The notes below the pieces were generated by a model that was not told the origin of the DNA, made no database searches, and was given only the letters and a program-made list of their open reading frames with translations. A DNA stretch of 64,000 nt, from contig NZ_RXFT01000023.1 of assembly GCF_003952165.1 (NCBI RefSeq), forward strand, positions 16,898-80,897, in the 5' to 3' direction. This DNA comes from Variovorax guangxiensis (lineage in GTDB: Bacteria; Pseudomonadota; Gammaproteobacteria; Burkholderiales; Burkholderiaceae_C). Positions within the stretch are counted from its first letter, which is position 1. Each line of letters begins with the position of its first letter. This document shows positions 44,091 through 52,698 of this stretch, piece by piece. Both the position numbers and the translations under genes were made by a program.

Positions 44091-46517
44091 CTACCAGCGG
44101 TAGCTGAACTTCGCCTGCACCGCGCGCCGCTGGCCGAAGTACTGGCCGTTGCCCGCGACGTAGCTCCTGTCGGTGAGGTTGGTGGCGTTCAGCGCGAAGC
44201 TGTAGGGGCCCTGCTCGTAGCGCAGCGCCGCGTCCACCAGCGTGTAGGGCGGGTTGTAGCTGCTGTTGTCGGTGCTGGCCGGCACCTTGCCGACGTGGCG
44301 TATGCCGCCGCCCACGCTCCAGCCTTTCAGCGCGGGGCCTCCGAAGCGGTAGTCCAGCCACAGCGAGGCGGTCTGGCGCGCCGTGTTCAGCGGTTGCTTG
44401 CCGATCTCCGCCGGGTTCAGGCTTTGCGTGACCTTGGCGTCGAGCAGCGTGTAGCTGGCCACCAGCTTGAGCTGCTTCGTGAGCGCGGCGCGCGCCTCGA
44501 ACTCGGGGCCGCGCGTGCGCACCTCGCCGATCTGCGAGACCGGGCCGATGACGAACGGGTCGAAGACGGGCGAGTTGCTCTTGCGCAGGTCGAAGACCGA
44601 CACGGTGAAGAGCGCGTCGATGCCGGGCGGCCGGTACTTCAGGCCCGCCTCGAACTGGCGGCCCAGCTCGGGTTTGAGCAGGGTGCCGTTGGGGATGGCG
44701 CCCGGCAGCGGCGTGAACGAGGTCGCGTAGCTGAAGTAGGGCGCCAGCCCGTTCGGCGCGAGGTACAGCAGGCCCGCGTTGTAGGTGGTCTTGGTGTTGG
44801 TGTCGATGCCGAAGGACGAGCTCACCAGCCGGTTGACGCTGCTGCGCGCGCGGTCCTGCCGCACCGTGAGACCCAGCGACCACGGCCCTTTGCGCATCTG
44901 GTCCTGCACGTAGAAGCCGCGCTGCGTGATGCTGTTGTCGCCCAGTCCGTTCACCGGTGGGTCTGATACAGGCTGGCCGTACACCGGCGCGAAGGCGTCG
45001 ATGGAGGGCGCCGGGCCGATGCCGCCTTGCTGCGAGCTGGCCTGCCGCTGGTACTCCATGCCCATCAGCAGCGTGTGCGAGACGGCGCCGGTGCTGAAGC
45101 GGCCTTCGACCTGGGTGTCGAGCGTGCTGGTGCGGTTTCTCTCGTCGACCCGCATCACCATGCGGTCGAGCGTGCGCAGGTCGCTCTGGAAGCCGGTGCC
45201 GTAGACCTGCCGGTAGTCGATGTCGAGCCTGGCGTGGCGCGCGTTCTGCCGCAGCGTCCAGTTGTCGCTGAGCTGGTGTTCGAAGAGGTAGGTGAGCGAG
45301 AACGCGTCGCGGTCGTAGCGGTCGTAGCCGGGCTCGCCGATGTAGCGCTCGCGCGGAATGCTGCCCCAGGGGTTGGGTGTGATGAGCGCGCTCTGCGGCC
45401 AGATGCTCTTGGGCGTGGTGCGGTCGCGCGTGGCCTCCGCCATCAGCGTGACCTTGGTGCGCGCGGAGGGCATCCACGTGAGCGAGGGCGCGATGAAGCT
45501 GCGGTCGTCGCGGGAGTAGTCGGTCTGGCCGTCGCTGTTGCGCAGCACGCCGTTGAGCCTGAAGAGCAGGCTGCCGTCGGCGTTCATCGCGCCGCCGATG
45601 TCGAAGCTGCCCTGCCGGCGGTTGCGGTTGCCCAACGAGACGCTCACCTCGCGCACCGCCTCCGCCGAGGGCCGCTTGGACACCATGTTGATGGCCCCCC
45701 CGGGCGCCGACGGGTCGTACACCGCGCCCGGCCCCTTCAGCAGCTCGACGCGCTCCAGCGCCTGCGGCTCCACCAGCCAGCGCGTGGCGAAGCTGTTGGT
45801 GGGGAGCTTGAAGCCGTCGAGGTACTCGGCCGGCGCGAAGCCGCGCACCGTGAGCGAGGCGAAGCGCGTGTCGTAGCCCGCGACCTCGGTAAGCACGCCG
45901 GCCGAGTAGCGCAGCGACTGCTCGACGGTGTGCACGGCCTGGTCGTCCATCTGCGCGCGCGTGACCACGGTGACGGCGCGCGGGGTTTCCAGCAGCGGCG
46001 TGTCGGTGCGCGTGGCCGTGGCGCTGCGCTGCGCCACGTAGCCTTCGACCTGGCCGTCGGCGCGCTCGCCCGGCGCGTTGACGGTGAGCGTGGGCAGGAT
46101 GGCGTTGGGCCCGGAGACCGCTGCGGGCGTGCCCGTGGCCTGGCGCACCGCATAGGCGCCGCTGGTGCCGGGCACGGCTTCGAGCCGGTGCGGCGAGAGC
46201 AGCTCGGCCAGGCCCTCTGCCACGGTGCGGCGGCCCTGTATGGCGGCGGCATTCTTTCCGCGCACCAGCGCCGGATCGAAGGAGAGCGTGATGCCGGCCT
46301 GCCGCGCGAAGCTGCTGAGCGCGTCTTCCAGCGCGCCGGCCGGAATGTCGAAGCTGGCGCGCGCCGGAACATCCGCCGGCTGCGCCTGCGCGCGCGCGGA
46401 ATTCATGGGCGCAGCCCATCCCGCCGCGATACCCAGCAGCAGCGCGGAGAGCAGGGTGGGCCTTGTCTGCCGGAACCGCCAGAACCCGGGATGGCGGTCC
46501 GGAGAAAGGCGTCTCAA
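44091..46517 (-). CDS. TonB-dependent siderophore receptor (FecA/FpvA type)
   Basis: An outer-membrane ferric-siderophore receptor of 808 residues with an N-terminal secretin/TonB short (STN) signalling domain (ASFDIPAGALEDALSSFARQAGITLSFDPALV), plug domain motifs (LLETPRAVTVVTRAQMDDQ, KGPGAVYDPSAPGGAINMVSKRP) and a beta-barrel ending in FSYRW. The TTG at 46517 is inferred as the start: it overlaps the fecR stop (TTGA) and gives a signal peptide (LLSALLLGIAAGWAA). The STN domain signals to FecR, which frees FecI. The siderophore itself is unknown. Confidence 0.93.
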   Translation of the reverse strand: MRRLSPDRHPGFWRFRQTRPTLLSALLLGIAAGWAAPMNSARAQAQPADVPARASFDIPAGALEDALSSFARQAGITLSFDPALVRGKNAAAIQGRRTVAEGLAELLSPHRLEAVPGTSGAYAVRQATGTPAAVSGPNAILPTLTVNAPGERADGQVEGYVAQRSATATRTDTPLLETPRAVTVVTRAQMDDQAVHTVEQSLRYSAGVLTEVAGYDTRFASLTVRGFAPAEYLDGFKLPTNSFATRWLVEPQALERVELLKGPGAVYDPSAPGGAINMVSKRPSAEAVREVSVSLGNRNRRQGSFDIGGAMNADGSLLFRLNGVLRNSDGQTDYSRDDRSFIAPSLTWMPSARTKVTLMAEATRDRTTPKSIWPQSALITPNPWGSIPRERYIGEPGYDRYDRDAFSLTYLFEHQLSDNWTLRQNARHARLDIDYRQVYGTGFQSDLRTLDRMVMRVDERNRTSTLDTQVEGRFSTGAVSHTLLMGMEYQRQASSQQGGIGPAPSIDAFAPVYGQPVSDPPVNGLGDNSITQRGFYVQDQMRKGPWSLGLTVRQDRARSSVNRLVSSSFGIDTNTKTTYNAGLLYLAPNGLAPYFSYATSFTPLPGAIPNGTLLKPELGRQFEAGLKYRPPGIDALFTVSVFDLRKSNSPVFDPFVIGPVSQIGEVRTRGPEFEARAALTKQLKLVASYTLLDAKVTQSLNPAEIGKQPLNTARQTASLWLDYRFGGPALKGWSVGGGIRHVGKVPASTDNSSYNPPYTLVDAALRYEQGPYSFALNATNLTDRSYVAGNGQYFGQRRAVQAKFSYRW

Positions 46518-47563
46518 CGTCGCGCGACAGTCAATGTGCCTCCAGTGCCGCGGTCGAGCCGGACCGGCAGTGTGCGTACCAGCGCCTCCAGCGCGCGGCC
46601 GACGGGGTCGGGACCGCTGAGCTGGAAGACGCCCGACACGCGCAGCGATGCCGCATCCGCGTCGCAGAGCAGCGGTGTGGCGTGGTAGCGCGCCAGCTCG
46701 GCGATGAAGGCATCGAGCCTCATCTGCCGCGCCACCAGCGCGCCGTCGGTCCAGGCGTCGGGCTCGAAGCTGCGGTCCACGATGCGCTGGGGCGGTTGTG
46801 CCGCGCCGCCGCGCACGATGTAGCCGTCTCCCGCCTGGGCGACGACCGGCGGTGCGTCGACGGTGGTGTGGATGGCCACGCGGCCCTCGGTCATCGACAG
46901 CCGCGTCTGGTCGTCCTGCTCGCGCACACCGAAGCGCGTGCCCAGCGCCTCGAAGCGCGCGTGCGGCGTCTCGACCCAGAATGCGCGGTGGCCGAGCAGC
47001 GAGCCGCCGTCCGCGCCGGTGCGCACGAAGAGCTCGCCGCGCCGCAGCACGATGCGGCGGCGGCGCGGCGAGAAGATCACCTGCACCTCGGAGCCGGTGT
47101 TGAGGTTCAGCTCGGTGCCGTCGGCCAGCGTCACGCGCTTGCGTTCGCCCACGGCGGTGGCGTAGTCGGTGCGGCTCTCCCATGGCTGCTCGCGCCAGAC
47201 GAAGAGGCCGGCCATGCCGCCCGTGACGGCCAGCCCCATCACGCCCAGAACCCCGAGCGCGCGGCGGCGGCCCTGCTGGGCCCGCAGGCGGGTGGCCGCC
47301 TGCAGCGCGCCGTGCGCCAGCGCGCCGCCGGCCTCGCCCATGCGCGGCACCTGGCGGAAGGTGTCTTCCACGGCCTGCACCTGCTGCCAGGCCTGCTCGT
47401 GCGAGGGATGCGCGGCGCGCCATGCGCCGCATTCGTCATGAGTCTTCTCGTCGGCGCTGCCGGAGCCCAGCCGCACGGCCCAGGCGATGGCCTGGTCGAG
47501 CAGCTCGGCGGCCGTGGCCGTGCCGTCGCCGGTTAGCGGGGTGGAAGGAAATGCGGCTTTCAT
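46514..47563 (-). CDS. fecR: FecR-type anti-sigma regulator
   Basis: A 349-residue inner-membrane regulator with an N-terminal DUF4880 domain (LLDQAIAWAVRLGSGSADEKTHDECGAWRAAHPSHEQAW), a membrane segment near residues 105-122 and a FecR periplasmic domain (TADGTELNLNTGSEVQVIFSPRRRRIVLRRGELFVR). The signature GELFV is present. It binds FecI in the cytoplasm and the receptor STN domain in the periplasm. AAGGAAATG at the start includes the site for ATG 47563. Confidence 0.92.
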   Translation of the reverse strand: MKAAFPSTPLTGDGTATAAELLDQAIAWAVRLGSGSADEKTHDECGAWRAAHPSHEQAWQQVQAVEDTFRQVPRMGEAGGALAHGALQAATRLRAQQGRRRALGVLGVMGLAVTGGMAGLFVWREQPWESRTDYATAVGERKRVTLADGTELNLNTGSEVQVIFSPRRRRIVLRRGELFVRTGADGGSLLGHRAFWVETPHARFEALGTRFGVREQDDQTRLSMTEGRVAIHTTVDAPPVVAQAGDGYIVRGGAAQPPQRIVDRSFEPDAWTDGALVARQMRLDAFIAELARYHATPLLCDADAASLRVSGVFQLSGPDPVGRALEALVRTLPVRLDRGTGGTLTVARR

Positions 47564-47625
47564 TCTGGATGGCTCTGCGCACTTCCCGTGATCCCGGTCG
47601 CACGATATAGCCTCGGCCAAAGCCA

Positions 47626-47716
47626 GGAACACCGCGGAACCGGCTTTGCCGGGCCGCCGGTGTTGCCCCCGGCGAGGCGGGGGGAGAAGCGACACGAAGT
47701 GCGCGAAGCCTGGGGG
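47626..47716. repeat. Intergenic hairpin repeat, copy 3 of 3
   Basis: Same sequence as at 4350-4441, here between the fecI and fecR genes (same orientation as copy 1). Its presence inside the iron-regulatory pair may affect relative expression of fecR and the receptor. Confidence 0.85.
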
Positions 47717-47723
47717 AGTTTCA

Positions 47724-48278
47724 TCATTTCAGCGCCAGGCAGTGACGGATGGCGGTGGCCATGTATTTTTCTACGGAGCTCAGGCTCACATCGAGGCGCC
47801 GCGCGATCTCGGCATAGCCGAGGCCGTCGAGCCGCGAGAGCAAAAAGGCGCTGCGCGCCTTGGACGGCAGCCCGTCGAGCATCGCGTCGATGCGCACCAG
47901 CGATTCGACCAGCAGCATCTGCGCCTCGGGCGAGGGCGCCTGCGGCTCGGGCAGCGCGGCGATCGCCTCCAGGCAGGCGCGCTCCAGCGTTCGGCGGCGC
48001 ACGTGGTCGACCACCAGCCCGTGCGCGATGGTGGTGAGCCAGGCGCGGGGCTCGCGGACCTCGTCGATGTCGCGCGGGCGGCCCAGCACGCGCACGAAGG
48101 TGTCCTGCGCCAGGTCGGCGGCGTCGCCCGGGTGGCCCAGCTTGCGGCGCAGCCAGCCGAGCAGCCAGCCGTGGTGGTCGCCGTAGAGGCTTTCCACGCT
48201 GCGCGAAGGAGGACGGTCGTCCGGCATGGAGGAGGGCGAGGAAAAGTCGTTCGGGAACGCGGCGAGTGCGGCAGGCAT
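47724..48278 (-). CDS. fecI: FecI-type ECF sigma factor
   Basis: A 184-residue extracytoplasmic-function sigma factor. Region 2 (LYGDHHGWLLGWLRRKLGHPGDAADLAQDTFVRVLGR) and region 4 (LPSKARSAFLLSRLDGLGYAEIARRLDVSLSSVEKYMATAI) are complete. The sigma factor directs transcription of the downstream fecR and receptor genes. ATG 48278 is the longest start; an internal ATG at 48227 (MPDDRPP) is also possible and closer to the usual length. Iron or Fur control is likely but no Fur box was sought reliably. Confidence 0.92.
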   Translation of the reverse strand: MPAALAAFPNDFSSPSSMPDDRPPSRSVESLYGDHHGWLLGWLRRKLGHPGDAADLAQDTFVRVLGRPRDIDEVREPRAWLTTIAHGLVVDHVRRRTLERACLEAIAALPEPQAPSPEAQMLLVESLVRIDAMLDGLPSKARSAFLLSRLDGLGYAEIARRLDVSLSSVEKYMATAIRHCLALK

Positions 48279-48287
48279 GAATCTATC

Positions 48288-48554
48288 TCACTGCGTTGGC
48301 GCTGGCGAACGGCGTTTCGCCCCGGCAGGGCAGCCTGTCGGGAGCCGGTGGCTGCGGGTCTGCATGATGGGCGCAAGCGTGGACAGGGCCGTGGCGCCCG
48401 CGCGGCCCTGCCCGCAGCGGCCCAGGCCGGCCGAGAGCACGAGGCCGGCCACGGCCGCGCCGAGGCAGCAGCCGTCGAAGAGCCGGGAGCGCGCGGTGCC
48501 GCCGGCGTCCCGCGAGCGCAGGCTCTCGCGGACGAAGAGCCGGCGGGTGGCCAT
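48288..48554 (-). CDS. Small hypothetical protein (88 residues)
   Basis: A short protein with one hydrophobic stretch (CLGAAVAGLVLSAGLG, residues 31-46) and Arg-rich flanks. Its ATG shares one base with the stop of the upstream gene (TGATG at 48552-48556), which argues it is really translated with it. It sits 9 bases before fecI. No family recognised. Confidence 0.4.
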   Translation of the reverse strand: MATRRLFVRESLRSRDAGGTARSRLFDGCCLGAAVAGLVLSAGLGRCGQGRAGATALSTLAPIMQTRSHRLPTGCPAGAKRRSPAPTQ

Positions 48555-49174
48555 CACAGCAGCCCCTTCGGCGCACGCGCGGCGCGGGCGCCGTACAGCG
48601 GAAACCGCAGCGTGAGGCAACCGTCGCCCAGCGGCGAGGGTGCGGTGTAGATGCGCGCACCGTGGCGCGCGGCGATGGCCTGGCAGGCATGGGCCAGGGA
48701 CGACGTGGGTCGGCCGATGCCGGTCTCGAAGGCCTGCGAGAGGCGGGGCGCGGTGCCGGTGGAAATGTCGGCTTCGCGCAGGCTCACCACCGCCTGGTGT
48801 CCTTCGGCGCGCGCCAGCACATGCAGCGTGGCGCCCCGCGGCAAGGTCGCGGCCGCGGCGTCCGCGATGTGAGACACGAGCCGCGGCAGGTCGCCGGCGA
48901 TGGCTACCACCGTGAGCGCAGCGTCCGGCACGGCGAGGTCGAGCCCGATGCCGCGCTGCGCCAGGGTTTCGCCCTGCGTGGTGGGCGTTGTGGCGAGCGC
49001 GCGCAGCGGCTGGCGCAGGTCGATGCGTTCGCGCGCGGCGGCGGCTTCCTGCCGGGCGGCGAGCTGGGGCATCGGCGTGCCGGTGGCGCGGGTCGAGAAC
49101 GTCTTGCCGGCGAGCCAGGCGGCGCCGAGGGCGAAGCAGGCGGCGACCACGAGGCCGAGGCTGCCGGTGCTCAT
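48554..49174 (-). CDS. Hypothetical membrane protein with degenerate GHKL-like domain
   Basis: A 206-residue protein starting with an N-terminal membrane segment (LGLVVAACFALGAAWLAG) and a region of periplasmic or cytosolic coiled helices (RQEAAAARERIDLRQPLRALA). The C-terminal half (RLVSHIADAAAATLPRGATLHVLARA ... SSLAHACQAIAARHGARIYTAPSPLGDGCLTLRFPL) has the rhythm of a histidine-kinase ATPase domain, but the N-box and DxGxG motifs are missing. The start is supported by GGGAGAGCG upstream of ATG. ATP binding is doubtful. Confidence 0.45.
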   Translation of the reverse strand: MSTGSLGLVVAACFALGAAWLAGKTFSTRATGTPMPQLAARQEAAAARERIDLRQPLRALATTPTTQGETLAQRGIGLDLAVPDAALTVVAIAGDLPRLVSHIADAAAATLPRGATLHVLARAEGHQAVVSLREADISTGTAPRLSQAFETGIGRPTSSLAHACQAIAARHGARIYTAPSPLGDGCLTLRFPLYGARAARAPKGLL

Positions 49175-49325
49175 CGGACGCTCTCCCGGGGGCACGCCGA
49201 GGGCGGCGGTGCCTGAAAGCGATGACGGGGGTTCTGAAGCATGGGAAAGGCGGCTCCTCTTTTCGGTCTCGGGTGAATGCACTCCCTTGCCGGACGAGGC
49301 CCGCAAAACCCGTAATGGCGCGCCG

Positions 49326-49348
49326 AAAAATCCGGGCGTCAGGCCCGG
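49326..49348 (-). terminator. Intrinsic terminator after the SGNH hydrolase
   Basis: On the minus strand the perfect 6-bp stem CCGGGC / GCCCGG with a 5-base loop is followed by ATTTTT. The hairpin overlaps the stop codon of the SGNH gene. It separates that gene from the 48554-49174 gene. Confidence 0.75.
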
Positions 49349-50079
49349 CATTCGGGCGCGGCCTTGTCCAGCATGAGCACGATGCGCCCGACCAGCCGCT
49401 CGCTGTAGGCAGGCGCGGGATGCAGCACGTCGGCCATCTCGGCGGGCTTGAAGGACACGGCGCCCCAGTCGGCGAAGAGCGCCCCCGTCTCGCCGGCCAC
49501 CCTGCGGGCGATGGCGTCGGCCTCGTCCCTGCCCGTCGCGGTGAGCGGCTGCCGGCTGAGCCCGGTGATGACCGGGGTGCGCCCCTCGGCCTGCACGTGC
49601 GCGACCATGCGGCGCAGCGCGGGCTCGTAGGGCTGGCCGGACATCGCGTCGTTGATGCCGTGCTGCAGCACCACGAAATGCGTGGTGAGCGGCGCCGTGG
49701 AGAACGCCGGCGCGCGCCGGGTGGCGGTGGCGCCCGGCTCGCTGTTGTCGATCACCGTGTAGGCGGGGCGCAGGCGCCTGAGCATCGCGGCGGGCGGCTC
49801 GTCGAAGCGCCTGTTGGCGGCATAGCCGCCGTGCAGGATCGAGTCGCCCTCGAAGGTGACGGTGCAGTCGCGCGGGGCCTGCGGGCCCGGCTGGGCTGTC
49901 GAAGAGGCCGCGTGCGCCGGCTGTCGCACGGAGGCCTTGTTGTTGCCGGTGTTGTGGTTGTGGCTGTTGCCCCCGCAGGCGGGGACCAGCGCGCCGATCG
50001 CCAGGATGGCGAGCAGCGTGAATGCGATGTCGGACAGGCGGACGCAGGCCGCGCGGCGGTGAGCGGGAAGGAAAACCAA
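49339..50079 (-). CDS. SGNH/GDSL-type hydrolase lipoprotein
   Basis: A 246-residue esterase-like protein. The block I nucleophile is Ser80 in FEGDSILHGG, block III is QHGINDA and the Asp-His pair is DVLHP (D217, H220), completing a catalytic triad. The N-terminus has a signal with possible lipobox VPAC (Cys35), so export to the envelope is likely. The start is a TTG at 50079 preceded by GGAGATTGCC. Substrate unknown; deacetylation or de-esterification of a surface glycan is one possibility. Confidence 0.8.
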   Translation of the reverse strand: MVFLPAHRRAACVRLSDIAFTLLAILAIGALVPACGGNSHNHNTGNNKASVRQPAHAASSTAQPGPQAPRDCTVTFEGDSILHGGYAANRRFDEPPAAMLRRLRPAYTVIDNSEPGATATRRAPAFSTAPLTTHFVVLQHGINDAMSGQPYEPALRRMVAHVQAEGRTPVITGLSRQPLTATGRDEADAIARRVAGETGALFADWGAVSFKPAEMADVLHPAPAYSERLVGRIVLMLDKAAPECRA

Positions 50080-50178
50080 GGCAATCTCCGGATGGCGCCA
50101 CTGGCAATTCAGTGGCGTTCATCCGGTTGCCGAACGAGATGCGCAAACCCGCAATGCGCATCGCAAAGAAATCCCGCT

Positions 50179-50628
50179 TCAGTCCTTAGACGCCACGCAG
50201 GCCATCTGCAGCTGCTGCAGGTGCGAGCGGAACGCGACCGCGTCCTGCCAGCCGTCCACCACGAATCGGTGGTCGCGTGCGGCCGGCAGGTTGGCGGCCG
50301 GGGCCAGGCTCACCCGGTAGCGCTCGTCCACCGAAAAGGCGATGTGCAGCGTCTCCAGCCGCAGCGAGGCGGTGGATTCGTGCGCGCCGGGCGCGGTGGT
50401 CGCGAGCCGCAGGATGCACGGCGTCGCCAGCGTCAGCCTCGCGTCCACGCTGCGCGCCTCGTGGCGCAGCATGTCGTTGAGCGCGTGGACGTGCTCCGCG
50501 GCGCTCATGTCGCCGGCGGCGGGCGCGTCCCTGGTTGGATAGCCGTCGGTGCAGGCGCCTGCCACTGCCGCGACGGCGAGCCCGGCGGCGATCCAGCGTC
50601 GCCGCCGGGCAGCTCGCGGCGCCGTCAC
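50179..50628 (-). CDS. Hypothetical lipoprotein
   Basis: A 149-residue protein with signal peptide and lipobox-like AGAC (WIAAGLAVAAVAGAC). GTG 50628 overlaps the stop of the upstream small membrane protein (GTGA), which fixes the start. The mature part is mixed alpha/beta without recognised motif. It lies upstream of the SGNH gene and is probably in the same transcript. Confidence 0.5.
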   Translation of the reverse strand: MTAPRAARRRRWIAAGLAVAAVAGACTDGYPTRDAPAAGDMSAAEHVHALNDMLRHEARSVDARLTLATPCILRLATTAPGAHESTASLRLETLHIAFSVDERYRVSLAPAANLPAARDHRFVVDGWQDAVAFRSHLQQLQMACVASKD

Positions 50629-50780
50629 ACCGCCAGCGACACGATGCCCGCCACGCCCGCGAGGGCGGCCACGCCGGCGAGCAGGCCGGCATCGCGGTGG
50701 TTCGAGACGAGGCGTTCGCGCCAAGCCAGGTAAAGCAGCACGAGGCAGGCGCCGAAGATGATCAGTGAGAGTTCGCTCAT
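50625..50780 (-). CDS. Small membrane protein (51 residues)
   Basis: Two hydrophobic segments (LSLIIFGACLVLLYLAW and GLLAGVAALAGVAGIVSLAV) separated by a basic turn (RERLVSNHRDA). The stop overlaps the GTG of the following lipoprotein gene. ATG 50780 is one choice; an upstream in-frame codon at 50831 would add 17 residues of little hydrophobic character. Function unknown. Confidence 0.5.
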   Translation of the reverse strand: MSELSLIIFGACLVLLYLAWRERLVSNHRDAGLLAGVAALAGVAGIVSLAV

Positions 50781-50951
50781 GAATGACAGGAATCGATTGG
50801 GTGAATGGGGTTGGATGCCCGCGCCGGACACGCTCGCGCGGGACGACGACGAACGCGACGCGCGGGCACAGTGGCCCGCACGTCGCGCATCGCGAGGATT
50901 CGTGAAAGGGGAAAAGGAAAGAGATGCGGGCGGACCCGCACCCTCTCTCGC

Positions 50952-51296
50952 CTAGGCGGCGATGCGCATGCGCGGCGGTTTCACTGGAACCCGTGGCACG
51001 CGGGATGCGGGCGTGTGAGAGTGATGCGGCGGTGGCGCGTCACGCCATGCGGCGTGGTGCAACGTGGCGTTGCGCAGTCCGCAGATTTCGGAGAGGTCCG
51101 GCGCGAGTTCGGTGGCCGGCGAGCGCTCTTCCAGCGTGGTGAACGGCTCGGCCGGTGCCTCGCAATGGGGGCTCGACGACAGATGGAGCCCGGCGACGGC
51201 CGGCGCCATCGCCGCCTCGTGCGACTGGGCCAGAGCGGCAAAGCTCTGGCAGCCCAGTGCGAGCACGAGCAGCAGCGACAGCAGCCAGCGGGGCAT
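50952..51296 (-). CDS. Exported hypothetical protein
   Basis: A 114-residue protein with a clear signal peptide (WLLSLLLVLALGCQSFAALA) and a His/Pro-rich C-terminus (APPPHHSHTP). It begins 28 bases after the Rrf2 regulator stop and is probably co-transcribed. The HHSH stretch could bind metal ions. No family recognised. Confidence 0.55.
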   Translation of the reverse strand: MPRWLLSLLLVLALGCQSFAALAQSHEAAMAPAVAGLHLSSSPHCEAPAEPFTTLEERSPATELAPDLSEICGLRNATLHHAAWRDAPPPHHSHTPASRVPRVPVKPPRMRIAA

Positions 51297-51324
51297 CGTC
51301 AGGAGAGCGTTGTTGCAGTGTTCT

Positions 51325-51870
51325 TCAGCGCTTGGCGAAGACGCCGTTCCACGCGAACACCGAATTGGGTGCGTTCACGCGCAGCGGTAATGTGGCGGGG
51401 CTCAGCGGGGCTTCCTTCCTCTTCGGCTGCGACGGCTCGTGCTCCACGCGCACACCCTTGGCGAGCTGGTCTTCGACCAGGCTCTGCAGCGTGACCGAGC
51501 CCAGGAACTCCATCACGTGATGCTTGGCGGAGGCCCACAGCGCCTCGGTGGAATAGCAGCCCTTGCTGCCGGCCTCGCCCTTCTTCGACGAGTCTTCGGC
51601 GTCGGACAGCGGCTGGCCGTCGACCGAGGCAAGGATGTCCGCCACCGTGATTTCGGATGCCCTGCGCGTCAAGGTGTAGCCGCCGCCCGGTCCGCGTGTC
51701 GCCTTGATCAGCGCATGCTGGCGCAGCTTGCTGAACAGGAGTTCGAGCGACGAGCGGGCAATGTGCTGGCGCTTGCTGATCGACGCCAGTGGCACCGGGC
51801 CATCCTGCTCGCGCATCGCGACATCGATCATGGCCGTCAAGGCGAAGCCGCCCTTCGTCGTGAGACGCAT
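51325..51870 (-). CDS. Rrf2-family transcriptional regulator
   Basis: A 181-residue winged-helix regulator with the Rrf2 N-terminus MRLTTKGGFALTAMIDVA and GGGYTL in the wing. IscR-type members hold a [2Fe-2S] cluster through three Cys; here only Cys105 (GSKGCYSTEALW) remains, so classic cluster binding is doubtful. The C-terminal extension is Pro/Lys-rich. GAGGA precedes ATG 51870. Targets are unknown; autoregulation and control of the following exported-protein gene are plausible. Confidence 0.85.
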   Translation of the reverse strand: MRLTTKGGFALTAMIDVAMREQDGPVPLASISKRQHIARSSLELLFSKLRQHALIKATRGPGGGYTLTRRASEITVADILASVDGQPLSDAEDSSKKGEAGSKGCYSTEALWASAKHHVMEFLGSVTLQSLVEDQLAKGVRVEHEPSQPKRKEAPLSPATLPLRVNAPNSVFAWNGVFAKR

Positions 51871-52042
51871 GGAGTGTTCCTCGTTGTTGGGTTTTTCAAA
51901 CAATGCGTCATAGGTGTGCAAAAGGCCCCGAAAAGTTTCCGAGGCATGGCAACTACGGTTTTGAAACAGTTTGAAAACCCCGGCGAGGCACGATCGCCGC
52001 ACGACAGCTGAACTCGGACTCCGCTGAAAACGGATGCCGAGG

Positions 52043-52459
52043 CTATTTACGGGCTTTTCCAACAAGCGCAACGACCTCCGTGAGATCGGCAATCTGCCCC
52101 TGGTGCAGAAGCGCGAGCTTTTCCAGCTTCCTGCGCCCGGCTGCCAGCAGATGAACCTCGACCTGGCGCCGGTCGGTGGTGCTGGGCTTTCGCTTGACAA
52201 GGCCGGCTTCCTCGCAGCGCGAGACGAGCGCGACCACGCCGTGAAGCTGAGCCTGCAGGCGCTCGGCGATCTCGCTGACCGTCGCCCATTCCCGGCCCGG
52301 GAAGGCCTGGGTGTGGAGCATCAGCTGGTACTGCAGCACGGTGATGCCCTCGGCGCGCGCGGCGTCCTCGCTGAAGCGCAGGAAGCTGCGCAGCCTGAAT
52401 CTGAAGTCGGAGAGCGCCTCGAGCTGGTGCTTCTCGATGCTGCGCGGTTGGCTGGCCAT
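52043..52459 (-). CDS. MarR-family transcriptional regulator
   Basis: A 138-residue winged-helix regulator: EGITVLQYQLMLHTQAFPGREWATVSEIAERLQAQLHGVVALVSRCEEAGLVKRKPSTTDRRQVEVHLLAAG. ATG 52459 is preferred; TTG 52495 would add 12 residues. It is divergent from tctBA across 240 bases that contain the inverted repeat ACCTCAT-AAC-ATGAGGT, so it probably controls the transporter genes. Confidence 0.9.
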   Translation of the reverse strand: MASQPRSIEKHQLEALSDFRFRLRSFLRFSEDAARAEGITVLQYQLMLHTQAFPGREWATVSEIAERLQAQLHGVVALVSRCEEAGLVKRKPSTTDRRQVEVHLLAAGRRKLEKLALLHQGQIADLTEVVALVGKARK

Positions 52460-52551
52460 TGACGTCTTGTTGGTGTCATGTGTCGAAGCGGCCAATGTAG
52501 CAGCGCCCCCGGAAGACGCATGGGGTAATTACTCACAACATGATCTATTAA

Positions 52552-52568
52552 ACCTCATAACATGAGGT
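52552..52568. promoter_or_regulatory. Candidate MarR operator
   Basis: Perfect inverted repeat ACCTCAT / ATGAGGT with 3-base spacer (AAC), in the divergent region between marR and tctB. Size and symmetry fit MarR dimers. A related half-site AACATGA occurs just upstream (52538-52544). Confidence 0.6.
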
Positions 52569-52698
52569 ACCTGTCTGCAACCTGACCAGGAGGCATCGCG
52601 CCTCCGCGCTGCCCGTTGCACGCATCCTCCTTGTCCGGCGCCGTTGTCCTGCGGCGGTGCGCGCGGCGAAATCCATTCATCGGAAAGAGAAATTGCCT

